The notes: a model not told the origin generated them from the sequence alone. 64,000 nt of DNA from Acidobacteriota bacterium (GCA_030550025.1 JAUQQC010000013.1:1263-65262), one strand, 5' to 3'. Shown: positions 25,025 to 33,709, counted from the stretch's first letter. A program made the numbers and translations.

Positions 25025-26176
25025 TCATAGAGAGATTGGGGAGAAGAACTCCCCCTCCGTCGTCGCCATGAACCGCCAGATCGAAGGCGGTTCGGGCTCT
25101 TCGAGCAGTCGATGGAGGAACGGAACTGCCGCCTCCTCGAAGGCCCGCCGAATCCGCTCACCCGCCTCCACACCGGCGATGTCGAAGAAGGCCTTCATGT
25201 GATTCGCGAAGAGATAGAGACCGTACTCGATCTTGAAGCGCGGCGACCAAGAGAGCGCGGCTCGGTAGAGCTCCAACTGCGCCTCAGCCGCGCAGCGTTC
25301 GATCTCCGCAATCTCCTCGAAAGGAACAGCGCACACCACCCCATCGTCGCGGACGGTCAGAAGTGCGCACGCGCGCACGCGATCCGCATATTCCGCAGGC
25401 TCTATACGCACCCCTCCGAAGAGATCGAACCGCACGGTCGCTTCTTCAAGCGCGAGCCCGAGCGCCAGATTTGGATAACGGTTGCGCGTCCGCGTCCATG
25501 CCCACGGTAGGTACGTATTCTGCAAGTCGGTGAATTCGCGGAAAATGAGCACCTCTCGATCGCCCGCATCATAAGGCCCGTGCGCGAAGAGGCCATCTCG
25601 TTGCTCCCCGTGCAAGATAAACGCATACAGCTCTAACGTTGCCGCCATGCGGCGCAGGCGCTGAAGCGTGGGCGGATCTACCTCGACGAGATAATCCCGC
25701 AGCGAAGCGATCGCCTCCAGCGGCAGGATCCGCATCGTCGCCTCCCGCTCATTCGGAAGGAGCCCATCGGCCTCGCGGTACGCGCGACACACTCGCCGCC
25801 AGAACTCCACGACGAACCCGATCCGCTCCAGATCGTCCTCGGGAAAAGGCTCGCCCGGCTTCACCTCCAGATCAAGGATATGCTGTTGACGTCCGCCGAG
25901 ATAACAACAAATGAGGACGCTCAAAGTGAGGAAGTTCGGACGCGCACACAAGCGCTTCATTCGTCGCCCGATCTCTTCGGGCGCGATGATCGAGACCAAC
26001 TCCGTGAGCAGTGGATACGCCGTGCGATAGAGGCATTCCCATCCGAGCGACGAGCGACGCGGTACATCGAAAAGAGCCGATCGCAAAAGCGCCCGCCGCT
26101 CCGCTCGCATGAAATTCTTCAAGCTCTCGGAGACGATCTGAATGTGGTGATTGACCTCTTCGAGCAGCATCCCCAT
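25025..26176 (-). CDS. Unknown protein A, paralogue of the upstream gene, linked to the carboxylase-like genes
   Basis: 383 residues. I do not recognise a family. It is rich in Arg, Glu and aromatic residues, mostly alpha-helical by eye, without signal peptide or clear transmembrane segment. It resembles the neighbouring protein (26186-27313) throughout: similar length, a shared C-terminal pattern (IEYGLYLFANHMKAFFDIAGV versus IAYGAELYGNLLRVFGDQAGL in staggered form), a GLFAHGPY versus GIFHHGPY motif mid-protein, and a common ending EGE-FSPI versus EGE-YSPI. The HGPY His and Tyr are the best conserved polar candidates. GAGGGGGAAC precedes ATG 26176. It likely works with the HyuAB-like subunits, as an additional subunit or enzyme. 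Confidence 0.75.
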   Translation of the reverse strand: MGMLLEEVNHHIQIVSESLKNFMRAERRALLRSALFDVPRRSSLGWECLYRTAYPLLTELVSIIAPEEIGRRMKRLCARPNFLTLSVLICCYLGGRQQHILDLEVKPGEPFPEDDLERIGFVVEFWRRVCRAYREADGLLPNEREATMRILPLEAIASLRDYLVEVDPPTLQRLRRMAATLELYAFILHGEQRDGLFAHGPYDAGDREVLIFREFTDLQNTYLPWAWTRTRNRYPNLALGLALEEATVRFDLFGGVRIEPAEYADRVRACALLTVRDDGVVCAVPFEEIAEIERCAAEAQLELYRAALSWSPRFKIEYGLYLFANHMKAFFDIAGVEAGERIRRAFEEAAVPFLHRLLEEPEPPSIWRFMATTEGEFFSPISL

Positions 26177-26185
26177 CGTTCCCCC

Positions 26186-27313
26186 TCACGCGATGGGACT
26201 GTAGATCTCCCCCTCGGCCTCCGCAATATGTCGCAAAATGGCTGGAGGCTCACCGGCGAGTAAAGCCTCCAGATGCCGATCCACGCTCTCTTGGAAACGT
26301 TCGCGGATCTCTCGATGAAAATCCATCCCCAAGCCCGCCTGATCGCCGAAGACGCGAAGCAGATTCCCATACAGTTCTGCTCCATAGGCGATACGGCGAC
26401 GCTCATCCCATGCGAGGAAGCGCCGGTAGAGGCGCATCTGCGCATCGGCCGCTTGTGCCGCGATCTCCTCCACCTCCTCAAGCGCTACGGGACGAACGCC
26501 CTCCTCCGTCATCGCGAAGAGACCATAGGCGACGAGATGTCGGCTGTATTCTCTGGGCTCGGTCCAAAGCGAGCCGAAGAGGCCAATCCGCACCGTGACG
26601 TCTCTCAAACGCATGAGGCACGCCAGATGCTCAACGGGAAGCCGCACGGACTCATCCGCCCAGGAATAAAACTCGTCTCGCAATCCCACCTGTTCCTTGA
26701 TGAGCAGGTACGTACCATCCGGCAATGGATAGGGCCCGTGATGGAAGATCCCCACGCGCGCCTCGCCATTGAAGACGAAGGTGAAGAGATCCAGCATCGC
26801 CAGCGCGCGATGCCAACGTCGACGCCGCGCCTCTTCCGACTCAGGACGCAGTGCCGGAAGGAGCGCCCCGATCATCCGATCCTCCAAAACCGGCAACGTG
26901 AAACCGCTCTCTTCCGGCAGGAGCCGACCATCCCGACGATAGACGGAGAGAAACCGCACCCAGAAATCCAAGAGGAAGGCGATCTCGTCAGCTCCTTCCC
27001 TCACCCGGTGACCGAGCAGTCGTTTCTGTTCGCGCCCGTTCAAGTAACCGAGCAGCAGCGAATTGATGGAGATCTCATTCGGCCGCGCGCCCAGCCGCTT
27101 CGCTCGATGCGCTAGCGCTTCCGGCGGCATGCGCTCGGCGACGCGCCGTAACAGCGGCACCAAGTTCTCAAGGTAGCAGTAGCTTCCCAAGATCAACCGC
27201 CCTGGCAGATGAAAAAGTGGGGAGAGCATCTGCGAGCGCTGCTGCGCGCGAAAGAAATGGCGAACGCTCTCCCCGAAGCGATGAAGGAGTGCGTTGAGAT
27301 GAGCGCGTTCCAT
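26186..27313 (-). CDS. Unknown protein B, paralogue of the downstream gene
   Basis: 375 residues, start ATG 27313 (a GTG directly before it is also possible; the ribosome site is a weak GAAGAAG). Like protein A it has no recognisable domain, no signal peptide and a predominantly helical look. Shared features: an N-terminal helix with FRAQQRS versus FMRAERR, ARPNEISINSLLLGYLNGREQ versus ARPNFLTLSVLICCYLGGRQQ, RIGLFGSLWTEPREY versus RFDLFGGVRIEPAEY, and the HGPY motif. The tandem arrangement with a 9-base gap suggests a heterodimer from a gene duplication. Function unknown; context points to the ketone-carboxylase-like system. Confidence 0.75.
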   Translation of the reverse strand: MERAHLNALLHRFGESVRHFFRAQQRSQMLSPLFHLPGRLILGSYCYLENLVPLLRRVAERMPPEALAHRAKRLGARPNEISINSLLLGYLNGREQKRLLGHRVREGADEIAFLLDFWVRFLSVYRRDGRLLPEESGFTLPVLEDRMIGALLPALRPESEEARRRRWHRALAMLDLFTFVFNGEARVGIFHHGPYPLPDGTYLLIKEQVGLRDEFYSWADESVRLPVEHLACLMRLRDVTVRIGLFGSLWTEPREYSRHLVAYGLFAMTEEGVRPVALEEVEEIAAQAADAQMRLYRRFLAWDERRRIAYGAELYGNLLRVFGDQAGLGMDFHREIRERFQESVDRHLEALLAGEPPAILRHIAEAEGEIYSPIA

Positions 27314-27369
27314 CACCGGTCTTCTTCGAAGCGCTTCCCAGAAGAGCCCCTAGGACGATCTTCGACGGG

Positions 27370-28326
27370 TCAGAACTCGATCACCTGCACCCTCTCCTCG
27401 GTTGTGACGAAACTCCACGTCAGGCATCCATACCCCTTCGTCCCCTGACTCTCGTACTCCCCAATGGAGAAGAGGAGATGATCGAACCGATGAGGCCAGT
27501 GATGCGACGTCTCAATGATGCCGAGTGGCCGGGCCGAGAGCGCGAGCGAACGCCCGCGCGCATCAGTGATGCGGGCATCCACCCGTTCGATGGATTTCCA
27601 TCGGCGTTCGCTCCAAGTGATGCGCATACGAGCCGAGCACAAAAGGGCGCGTTCACCATCCCGAGCGATATAGCCGCAGAGTTGGCGCCGGCCACCGACG
27701 AAGTTCATGGCTGCCACGTTGACGACGAACGAAGGGGAGAAGGGGGCCCAGAGCACGAGATACCCCCGCCAGAGAGCACGTCCCCCCCATCCCCACATCC
27801 GATCGCGCATCCCGAGCGCCGCGACGGAGACCTCCTCCCCATCAACGTTCATCCATCCCTCGTACCACCCGACCTGATCGAAATGACGGCTCCGCTCCCC
27901 TTCAGCCGCCTCCTCCATCCAGAGCTTAGCCTCTGCCCAACTGAAGGCGCGATGAAGCGCGCGGAAAGTGAGATCGAACTGCAATCGCGGACTATCATAG
28001 CGCAAGCGCCATCGCGCAAACGGCTCGAGCATCTCCAAGTTCAAGGGGCCGAAGCACAAGCGCTCTCGTCCGATGTCGCGCGGGATCACGTAGTCCATCT
28101 TCATCAGCTCATAGCGCAGACGCCCATCCGCGAATACATAGAGGGTGAGGTCACCACGACCAGCATTTGGGAAGACGCCCTGGTAGACCTGGAATTGAAC
28201 GCGTGCGGTCGGATCGAAGAATTCGAAATACCAAGCCTCGCGCCACCATGGTTCCGGGCCCACGACGTGAATGTCATCGTCGGTGAGATCGAGGCCAACA
28301 GGAACGAAATCGTTGTCCTCGGACAT
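27370..28326 (-). CDS. Uncharacterised two-domain beta-rich protein (lipocalin/AttH-like appearance)
   Basis: 318 residues, no signal peptide. Sequence alternates short beta-strands and Trp/Tyr-rich turns: WWREAWYFEFFD, VQFQVYQGVF, WRLRYDSPRLQFDLTF, WYEGWMNVDGEEVSV, RDRMWGWGG. This resembles the paired beta-barrel proteins (AttH/CrtC-like, DUF7064/DUF7065-type) seen beside lipid and steroid catabolic genes in other bacteria; that comparison is from memory and weak. AAGGAGGAGAGCC precedes the ATG. It lies between the orphan pair and an enoyl-CoA hydratase gene. It may bind or convert a hydrophobic substrate. Confidence 0.6.
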   Translation of the reverse strand: MSEDNDFVPVGLDLTDDDIHVVGPEPWWREAWYFEFFDPTARVQFQVYQGVFPNAGRGDLTLYVFADGRLRYELMKMDYVIPRDIGRERLCFGPLNLEMLEPFARWRLRYDSPRLQFDLTFRALHRAFSWAEAKLWMEEAAEGERSRHFDQVGWYEGWMNVDGEEVSVAALGMRDRMWGWGGRALWRGYLVLWAPFSPSFVVNVAAMNFVGGRRQLCGYIARDGERALLCSARMRITWSERRWKSIERVDARITDARGRSLALSARPLGIIETSHHWPHRFDHLLFSIGEYESQGTKGYGCLTWSFVTTEERVQVIEF

Positions 28327-28368
28327 CGGCTCTCCTCCTTGCTCGTCCCATGGGGTGAAGCCTCCGCG

Positions 28369-29166
28369 TCAGCGACCGCGGAAGTGCGGCGGACGCTTTT
28401 CGATGAAGGCGCGCACGCCTTCGCGAAAGTCTTCGGTCACCGCGAGCCTGCCGACGATCTGCCGCTCGCGCTCCAATTGCTCGTCCAGAGAGGCCGTGAG
28501 GCTCATCGCCAACAAGTGCTTGATGGCGACAAGCGCCTGCACGGGCCCCTGGGCCACGCCCGCGGCAAACGCCTGTGCCTCCTCAAGCAACGCGTCCTCG
28601 GGAACCACGCGATGCACGAGCCCCCACCGCACGGCCTCTTCCGCCTCGATCAACTCCCCACTCACCATCCATTCGAATGCTCTCCCCCAACCGATCAGCC
28701 GCGGCACGATGAATGTCCCACCACAATCCGGCGCGATCCCCAACCGGACGAACGCCTGATTAAAGCGCGTCCCCGCGGCCGCCAACCGATAATCGCACGC
28801 CAGCGCGAGATTGCAGCCGCCGCCGCTGGCGACCCCATGAATGGCCGCAATGACGATCTTCGGCATCGCGCGAATGATCCGAACAACATCATTCAAGGGA
28901 ACGAGGAGCTCGTCCAGAAGGCGATCGGCCGAAGCCCCCTCCTCCAACCGCCGCTCGAGATACCTCAGATCGGCTCCCGCCGAGAACGCGCGTCCGGCTC
29001 CAGTGAGGATCACGGCCTGGACATCCTCCCGCCCGCGAAGATCTCGAAAGGCATCGCGCAGTTCTGCCGCCAACGCAGCATCAATGGCATTCAACACCTC
29101 GGGGCGATTCAACGTCACCACGGCCACCCCTTCGCTCACTAGAAGCCGTACCGTCTGTCCACTCAT
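28369..29166 (-). CDS. Enoyl-CoA hydratase/isomerase family protein (PaaG-like active site)
   Basis: 265 residues of crotonase fold. FSAGADLRYLERR and HGVASGGGCNLALACDYR give the CoA-binding oxyanion hole. The two hydratase Glu are absent: GGGCNLALA has Asn where hydratases have Glu, and AFVRLGIAPDCGG has no Glu but keeps the Asp after AP that is typical of isomerases such as PaaG. It therefore more likely isomerises a double bond or opens a ring CoA-thioester than hydrates it. GGAGGGGGGAG precedes the ATG. It lies between the carboxylase-like block and the ETF genes. Confidence 0.9.
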   Translation of the reverse strand: MSGQTVRLLVSEGVAVVTLNRPEVLNAIDAALAAELRDAFRDLRGREDVQAVILTGAGRAFSAGADLRYLERRLEEGASADRLLDELLVPLNDVVRIIRAMPKIVIAAIHGVASGGGCNLALACDYRLAAAGTRFNQAFVRLGIAPDCGGTFIVPRLIGWGRAFEWMVSGELIEAEEAVRWGLVHRVVPEDALLEEAQAFAAGVAQGPVQALVAIKHLLAMSLTASLDEQLERERQIVGRLAVTEDFREGVRAFIEKRPPHFRGR

Positions 29167-29215
29167 CTCCCCCCTCCAGCCATCCGCATAACGCTCGCCC
29201 GCGCTGACGCGCGAC

Positions 29216-30223
29216 TCACGCGCGCTCGGCTCCGCGCAAGCGTTTCACCTCCTCGATCAACGCGGGAACAACTCTCTCGTACTCCTCAACGATCCCCAGA
29301 TCAGCCACTTTGAAGATCGGTGCTCGAGAATCTTTGTTGATGGCGACAATACACCGGGCCCCGGAGATGCCGACGACATGTTGACTGGCTCCGGAGATGC
29401 CGACGGCGATGTAAAGGTCGGGAGCGACCTTCTTCCCCGTCTGCCCGATCTGCCAGCTCGCCGGCACCCATCCGGCATCGCAAGCCGCGCGCGAGGCTCC
29501 GACGGCGCCCCCCAACCACCGCGCCAACTCCCCCAACAGCTGGAATCCTTCAGGTCCCCCCATGCCCCGTCCACCGCTCACAATAATCCGCGCCTCTTCA
29601 AGCGCAGTGTCGGTCGCTGACTCCTCTTGAATCCGCTCCAGGAGCCTGGTCCGCCTCAATAAGGGATCGAGCGTCACTTCGATCCATCTTATGCCCCCCT
29701 CGGCGATCCCTTCCTTGATTGGATCAAATGCGCGCGGGCGCACGCAGACGACGACAGGAGGTCGAGGGGCAACCACCACAGCGTGGGCCTTCCCCCCATA
29801 GACGGGTTTGGTGATGACCACCGCCCCATCTTCAGCCCGCAGCCCGATGGCATCGGTCACCATCGCCGTCCCCAGCCGATAGGCCAGCCGCGGAGCGATC
29901 TCTAGCGCGATCGTCCGACCGGGGAAGAGGACCACGTCCGGTCGAACGGCTGCCAGCAGTTGTTCAAGGGCGCTCACATACAACTCGGGCGCATATTCCC
30001 GAAGCATCGGATGGGCGATGAGGAACGTGCGCGCGTTCGCTGATGCCTCGGATGCGAGGCTCGCCCCCACTCGATACGCGGCGATGGATTCCGCAACTGG
30101 ACCGATGAGGGCTACGTTCACTTCTCCATCGAACGCAGTCGCGAGGGCGCGGGCCGCGCCGATGGCCTCGCGCTCGCTCCGCCCGATCTCAGGTGTCGGA
30201 AGAACGACTAAGATGAGGCGCAT
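29216..30223 (-). CDS. etfA: Electron transfer flavoprotein alpha subunit
   Basis: 335 residues. The N-terminal domain has VLFPGRTIALEIAPRLAYRLG; the C-terminal FAD domain has IIVSGGRGMGGPEGFQLL, GASRAACDAGWVPASWQIGQTGKKV, then PDLYIAVGISGASQHVVG and INKDSRAPIFKVADLGI, all hallmarks of ETF-alpha. With EtfB (encoded 13 bases upstream) it should accept electrons from the two acyl-CoA dehydrogenases of the region and pass them to the quinone pool; no ETF:quinone oxidoreductase is in the window. Alternatively it may serve an electron-bifurcating enzyme. The presence of dedicated ETF genes supports a full CoA-ester oxidation pathway. Confidence 0.95.
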   Translation of the reverse strand: MRLILVVLPTPEIGRSEREAIGAARALATAFDGEVNVALIGPVAESIAAYRVGASLASEASANARTFLIAHPMLREYAPELYVSALEQLLAAVRPDVVLFPGRTIALEIAPRLAYRLGTAMVTDAIGLRAEDGAVVITKPVYGGKAHAVVVAPRPPVVVCVRPRAFDPIKEGIAEGGIRWIEVTLDPLLRRTRLLERIQEESATDTALEEARIIVSGGRGMGGPEGFQLLGELARWLGGAVGASRAACDAGWVPASWQIGQTGKKVAPDLYIAVGISGASQHVVGISGARCIVAINKDSRAPIFKVADLGIVEEYERVVPALIEEVKRLRGAERA

Positions 30224-30236
30224 ACGCTTCCCTCAC

Positions 30237-31049
30237 TCAGAGGATTCGCCGCTCTTGCAGCGCCCGCACAAGACGCGCAGCTTTCTCTTGAACAGTCTCC
30301 CCTTCGATCCACTCGCATGCTTTCGACGTGCTCGGAATGACCAACTCCCGCATCCGCAAGCGTCCACTCCCCCCCCAGAGCTCAGCCGCGTCTCCCACCA
30401 ACTCCGAGATCGTCCACACGGGGATCGGCGCGCGCGCCGCCAGCATCGTATCCCGTACTTTCGGCAAGCGCGGGACGTTCGCCTCATCATTGGTGATCGT
30501 CGCCACCGCCGGTCGCATCGCCCACACGATCTCCCATCCCTCGTCCGACTGCCGCCGCATGAGGAAGCCTCCCTCCGACACCTCAATGCGCGAGACGAAG
30601 TTCACGCACGCCCATCCGAGGGCTTCCGCGAGGAACGATCCGACCTGCCCGCCATGCCAATCCCCCGTCTCACGCCCGCAGAGCACGAGATCCACCGGAG
30701 AGAGCTTCCCCACAGCCGCCGCCAGAAGGCGAGCGACGACGAAACCATCCAGCGAAGGTCCGCCCTCGCTTGAGATCAGGATCGCCCGATCGGCGCGCAG
30801 GCTGAGCGCTTTCCGCAACACATCCGCCGACGACGACGGACCGACCGTGAGCGCGACGATCTCCACCTGCTCACGCTCGATCATCCGCTCCCGCAGTTGC
30901 AAGGCGACTTCCAGCGCGTTCTCATCGAAGATGCTGATGACCTGCTGCCCGATCCCTTCGGCCGCTGCGGTCCTCTCCGCATTGAGCCGAAATTCGCTCG
31001 GCGGAATCTCCGGGTCTAAAATCTGCGTCACACAGACGACGACGCGCAT
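30237..31049 (-). CDS. etfB: Electron transfer flavoprotein beta subunit
   Basis: 270 residues. It shows the ETF-beta start VVVCVTQILDPE, the FDENALEVALQLRE helix, the adenine-binding region ALSLRADRAILIS, DLVLCGRETGDWHGGQVGSFLAEALGW and a C-terminal KVRDTMLAARAPIPVW segment. It forms the heterodimer with the alpha subunit encoded next. The order beta-alpha is the usual one. The gene follows the thiolase gene by 64 bases, a slightly larger gap than the rest of the run, with GAGGGGGAAGAGG before the ATG. Confidence 0.95.
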   Translation of the reverse strand: MRVVVCVTQILDPEIPPSEFRLNAERTAAAEGIGQQVISIFDENALEVALQLRERMIEREQVEIVALTVGPSSSADVLRKALSLRADRAILISSEGGPSLDGFVVARLLAAAVGKLSPVDLVLCGRETGDWHGGQVGSFLAEALGWACVNFVSRIEVSEGGFLMRRQSDEGWEIVWAMRPAVATITNDEANVPRLPKVRDTMLAARAPIPVWTISELVGDAAELWGGSGRLRMRELVIPSTSKACEWIEGETVQEKAARLVRALQERRIL

Positions 31050-31113
31050 CCCTCTTCCCCCTCACGATGAAATGGCCGGGAGTTCGCGAACCTCATGGGA
31101 TGATCGCCGGAGC

Positions 31114-32277
31114 TCACCGCCCTAAGACGACGACGCACGCGACTGAGCCCGGTCCTCCGAGATTATGCACGAGTCCCAACTCGGCGTTCTTCACCTGTCG
31201 GGCCCCAGCCTGACCACGTAACTGAAGGACGATCTCCGTGAGCATGCGGACGCCGCTCGCGCCAATGGGATGGCCGAACGACTTCAATCCTCCACTCGGA
31301 TTCACCGGCAGATCGCCCGCCAGCGCGCTCCGCCCCTCTTCGATGAAGTATCGCCCTTCACCCTTCTTGCAAAACCCCAGGTCCTCATAATTGCTGATCT
31401 CCGTCCACGTGAAGCAATCATGCACTTCCGCGACGGAGATCTCCCGCACCGGATTCCGAATCCCCGCCATGCGATACGCCTCAGCCGCTGCCGCCACCGT
31501 CGCCGGAAATCCGATGTACTCGAACGTGGGATCGAAAAACGGCCATCCGGTCTCCACCGCCAGTCCGATCCCTTTGACGTAGATCGGATCCTCCCGAAAT
31601 TGTCGCGCGCGATCGGCCCGACAGATGACGACCGCCGCGGCTCCATCCGTCGTCGGACAGCAATCGTAGAGCCCAAACGGATAGGCTACAAGCGGCGCTG
31701 CCAGGACTTGCTCCTCACTCACTTCCATCCGAAAATGGGCCTTCGGATTGAGGGCACCATTGTGATGATTTTTCACGGCCACCTTCGCCAGCGTGCGCCG
31801 ATCACCACCGAACCGATGGAAATACCGATTCGCTGCCAGAGCGAAAAGGCCAGGCGGCGTCGCCCCCGCTTCTAGATATGGATGCGTCCCTTCCCGCTGC
31901 AATCCCCGCACGGGCCGATCCCGCAACTTTTCCGCGCCCACAACCAACACCACTTCGTATACCCCAGCCGCTACCGCCAAACACGCGTTCCGAAAGGCGT
32001 CCGTTCCCGTCGCGCAGTAGTTCTCCACCCGCGTGATCGGCTTCCCATACAGCCGCAGGGCATCGGCCAAAGTGACGCTCGCCTTCCCCCCTCCGAATCC
32101 CGGCGAGAACGTCCCTAACCACGCTGCCTCCACCCGCTCCGGTTCGATCCCCGCATCCTCATAAGCGGCGAACGCCGCTTCGGCCATTAATTCGGATAGG
32201 CTCTTGTCATGTAACTCGCCGAATTTCGTGCATCCGATCCCAATGATGGCCACCTTATCCTTGAGGCTCTCCGCCAT
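31114..32277 (-). CDS. Thiolase-superfamily protein of SCP-x / acetyl-CoA acetyltransferase type with intact active site
   Basis: 387 residues. VENYCATGTDAFRNA carries the nucleophilic Cys (residue 88). AEVHDCFTWTEI gives the His/Cys of the HDCF-like motif and SFGHPIGASGVRM the second Cys-activating His. So, in contrast to the two homologues at 47274-49562, the catalytic set is complete and it should thiolyse a 3-oxoacyl-CoA. The SCP-x type lacks the long loop of classical thiolases and usually works with a DUF35 partner; that partner is the DUF35 domain of the next gene, which it overlaps by 23 bases. ATG 32277 has GGAGGGAAGGAG upstream; a GTG directly before it is an alternative. Confidence 0.92.
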   Translation of the reverse strand: MAESLKDKVAIIGIGCTKFGELHDKSLSELMAEAAFAAYEDAGIEPERVEAAWLGTFSPGFGGGKASVTLADALRLYGKPITRVENYCATGTDAFRNACLAVAAGVYEVVLVVGAEKLRDRPVRGLQREGTHPYLEAGATPPGLFALAANRYFHRFGGDRRTLAKVAVKNHHNGALNPKAHFRMEVSEEQVLAAPLVAYPFGLYDCCPTTDGAAAVVICRADRARQFREDPIYVKGIGLAVETGWPFFDPTFEYIGFPATVAAAAEAYRMAGIRNPVREISVAEVHDCFTWTEISNYEDLGFCKKGEGRYFIEEGRSALAGDLPVNPSGGLKSFGHPIGASGVRMLTEIVLQLRGQAGARQVKNAELGLVHNLGGPGSVACVVVLGR

Positions 32278-33709
32278 CACTCCTTCCCTCCGGTCGGCAC
32301 TTCCAGTAGTAGTGATAGAGGCCCCCGCCAGCCCCCAACCGCCGCAACGTCAAACGCACCCGCATCCCAATGCGCACTTCCGAAGGTTCGACGTCAGTCA
32401 TCTGCAAATAGAGTCGCCCTCCCCCCTCCACATCCACCACCGCCAACACCGTCGGCGGCATGGGCGACGGCGTGAGCCAATCCACCGTATACGTGAACAC
32501 CTCCCCCCGCCGACCAAGCGAGACCTCGCGCAGGCTCGTCTTGCTCTGGCACCTTTGACAGATGCGCGTCGGCGGAAACTGCCGCAAGCCACATTCCCCA
32601 CATTCGGTCCCCCGCAGACGAATCGCGCGCACCTCCTCCTTCTCGTAGAAGACGTTCGAGAGCACCGGCCCCTCGTCGTGATGCCGAAAGTATTCCCGCG
32701 CCTTCCGAAACCGCTCGTAAGACGGGAATCGCAGTCCGCGTCGAAGCTGTTCGGCGATCGGATCGCGCACCACATAGTCCTCAATGAGCGGCGTCACTTC
32801 AAAGAGCACAGCATCTGCGCCATTTCCATAACCGACCAAGAGGATTCGATCTCCAGGCTGTGCCCGTTCAAGCGCCGCGCTCAACAGAAACAACGGCGTC
32901 GCGCATCCGATCATCCCCACGCGTTCCAGAAACGTCTCCTGCACCTGCTCGGCACGAAAGCCCAACTCCGCCGCCGCCCGCACCGTCAGCCTCGGATCCA
33001 TAGGCGGCAGGATCACTCGCGTGACCTCCGAAGGTTGGAGCCCACTCTCTTCCAACACCCGTGCGATCGCGCGACGGACGATCCGACAATACCCCTCCAT
33101 CGTAAACCGAGAGGCGAAACTCGTGACCCGCTCATCCTTATCCCGCCGGACGAAATCGAGGAAATCATCGCTCACGCTCGCCCGCGCTTTCGCTTCCGCC
33201 ACGACGTGCTCTCGCCCGACGGCCAAAGCGGCTGCCCCATCCCCGAACCACTGCTCCTCAGGCGACTCCGGCGACGCTTCTCGCGTGTCGGCGGAGACGA
33301 CGACGATCAGCTCCTGCTCCCCTACAGCCACGCGATCCAGAGCCGCCATGAGCGCCACCGTTCCCGCGCGTAACGAATGTGCGAAGTCCGCGACCGCGAT
33401 CTCCTCCGGGAGATCGCACGCCGCCGCCAGCAGTGCGGCGTTCATCCGCTCGAGATACGGCGCCGTCGTGGAAGCGAAATAGATCCCACCGCAAGCGGAG
33501 AGACCCAATCCTTGTACGGCCTCTAAAGCGAGCGTTAGCGCATCTTCGTCGAACCCAATGGCCGTTCGCTCGCCTTCTAAGACGGGCTTTCCCCCGTGGG
33601 CGGCCGCGATCTTCTCCCGCCCGATCCGATGCCGCGGTAGATACACAGCATGTCCCGTGATCCCGATCATCCCCAAAGCCCAAGAAGTCTCATCGTCAGG
33701 CTCAATCAC
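32255..33709 (-). CDS. HMG-CoA-synthase-like protein fused to a DUF35 Zn-ribbon/OB domain
   Basis: 484 residues. Residues about 14-330 look like the archaeal type of HMG-CoA synthase (IGITGHAVYLPRHRI; IYFASTTAPYLERMNAALLA; VVVSADTREASPESPEEQW; DGAAALAVG). Residues about 355-470 are DUF35: CGECGLRQFPP and CQRCQ zinc ribbon, then an OB fold (YTVDWLTPSP; LAVVDVEGGGRLYLQMTD). Where archaeal enzymes have the catalytic Cys of FACKAGT, this protein reads HSLRAGT, so Cys appears replaced by Leu. It could form an archaeal-like thiolase/synthase/DUF35 complex with the thiolase, in a non-canonical role. The start GTG 33709 gives a GTGA overlap; ATG 33670 begins exactly at the domain and is a good alternative. 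Confidence 0.83.
   Translation of the reverse strand: MIEPDDETSWALGMIGITGHAVYLPRHRIGREKIAAAHGGKPVLEGERTAIGFDEDALTLALEAVQGLGLSACGGIYFASTTAPYLERMNAALLAAACDLPEEIAVADFAHSLRAGTVALMAALDRVAVGEQELIVVVSADTREASPESPEEQWFGDGAAALAVGREHVVAEAKARASVSDDFLDFVRRDKDERVTSFASRFTMEGYCRIVRRAIARVLEESGLQPSEVTRVILPPMDPRLTVRAAAELGFRAEQVQETFLERVGMIGCATPLFLLSAALERAQPGDRILLVGYGNGADAVLFEVTPLIEDYVVRDPIAEQLRRGLRFPSYERFRKAREYFRHHDEGPVLSNVFYEKEEVRAIRLRGTECGECGLRQFPPTRICQRCQSKTSLREVSLGRRGEVFTYTVDWLTPSPMPPTVLAVVDVEGGGRLYLQMTDVEPSEVRIGMRVRLTLRRLGAGGGLYHYYWKCRPEGRSDGGEPQG

Noticed and set aside
27478-29142. Long plus-strand open frame (about 550 codons) opposite three genes
   Set aside because: It is the mirror of GC-rich minus-strand genes; its translation is Arg/Pro/His-rich without domain features, while the minus strand encodes clear protein families. 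The same holds for frames at 12027-13664 and 14330-15976.
32255-33709. HMG-CoA synthase of a mevalonate pathway
   Set aside because: The catalytic Cys seems replaced and there are no mevalonate genes nearby; the context is CoA-ester breakdown.
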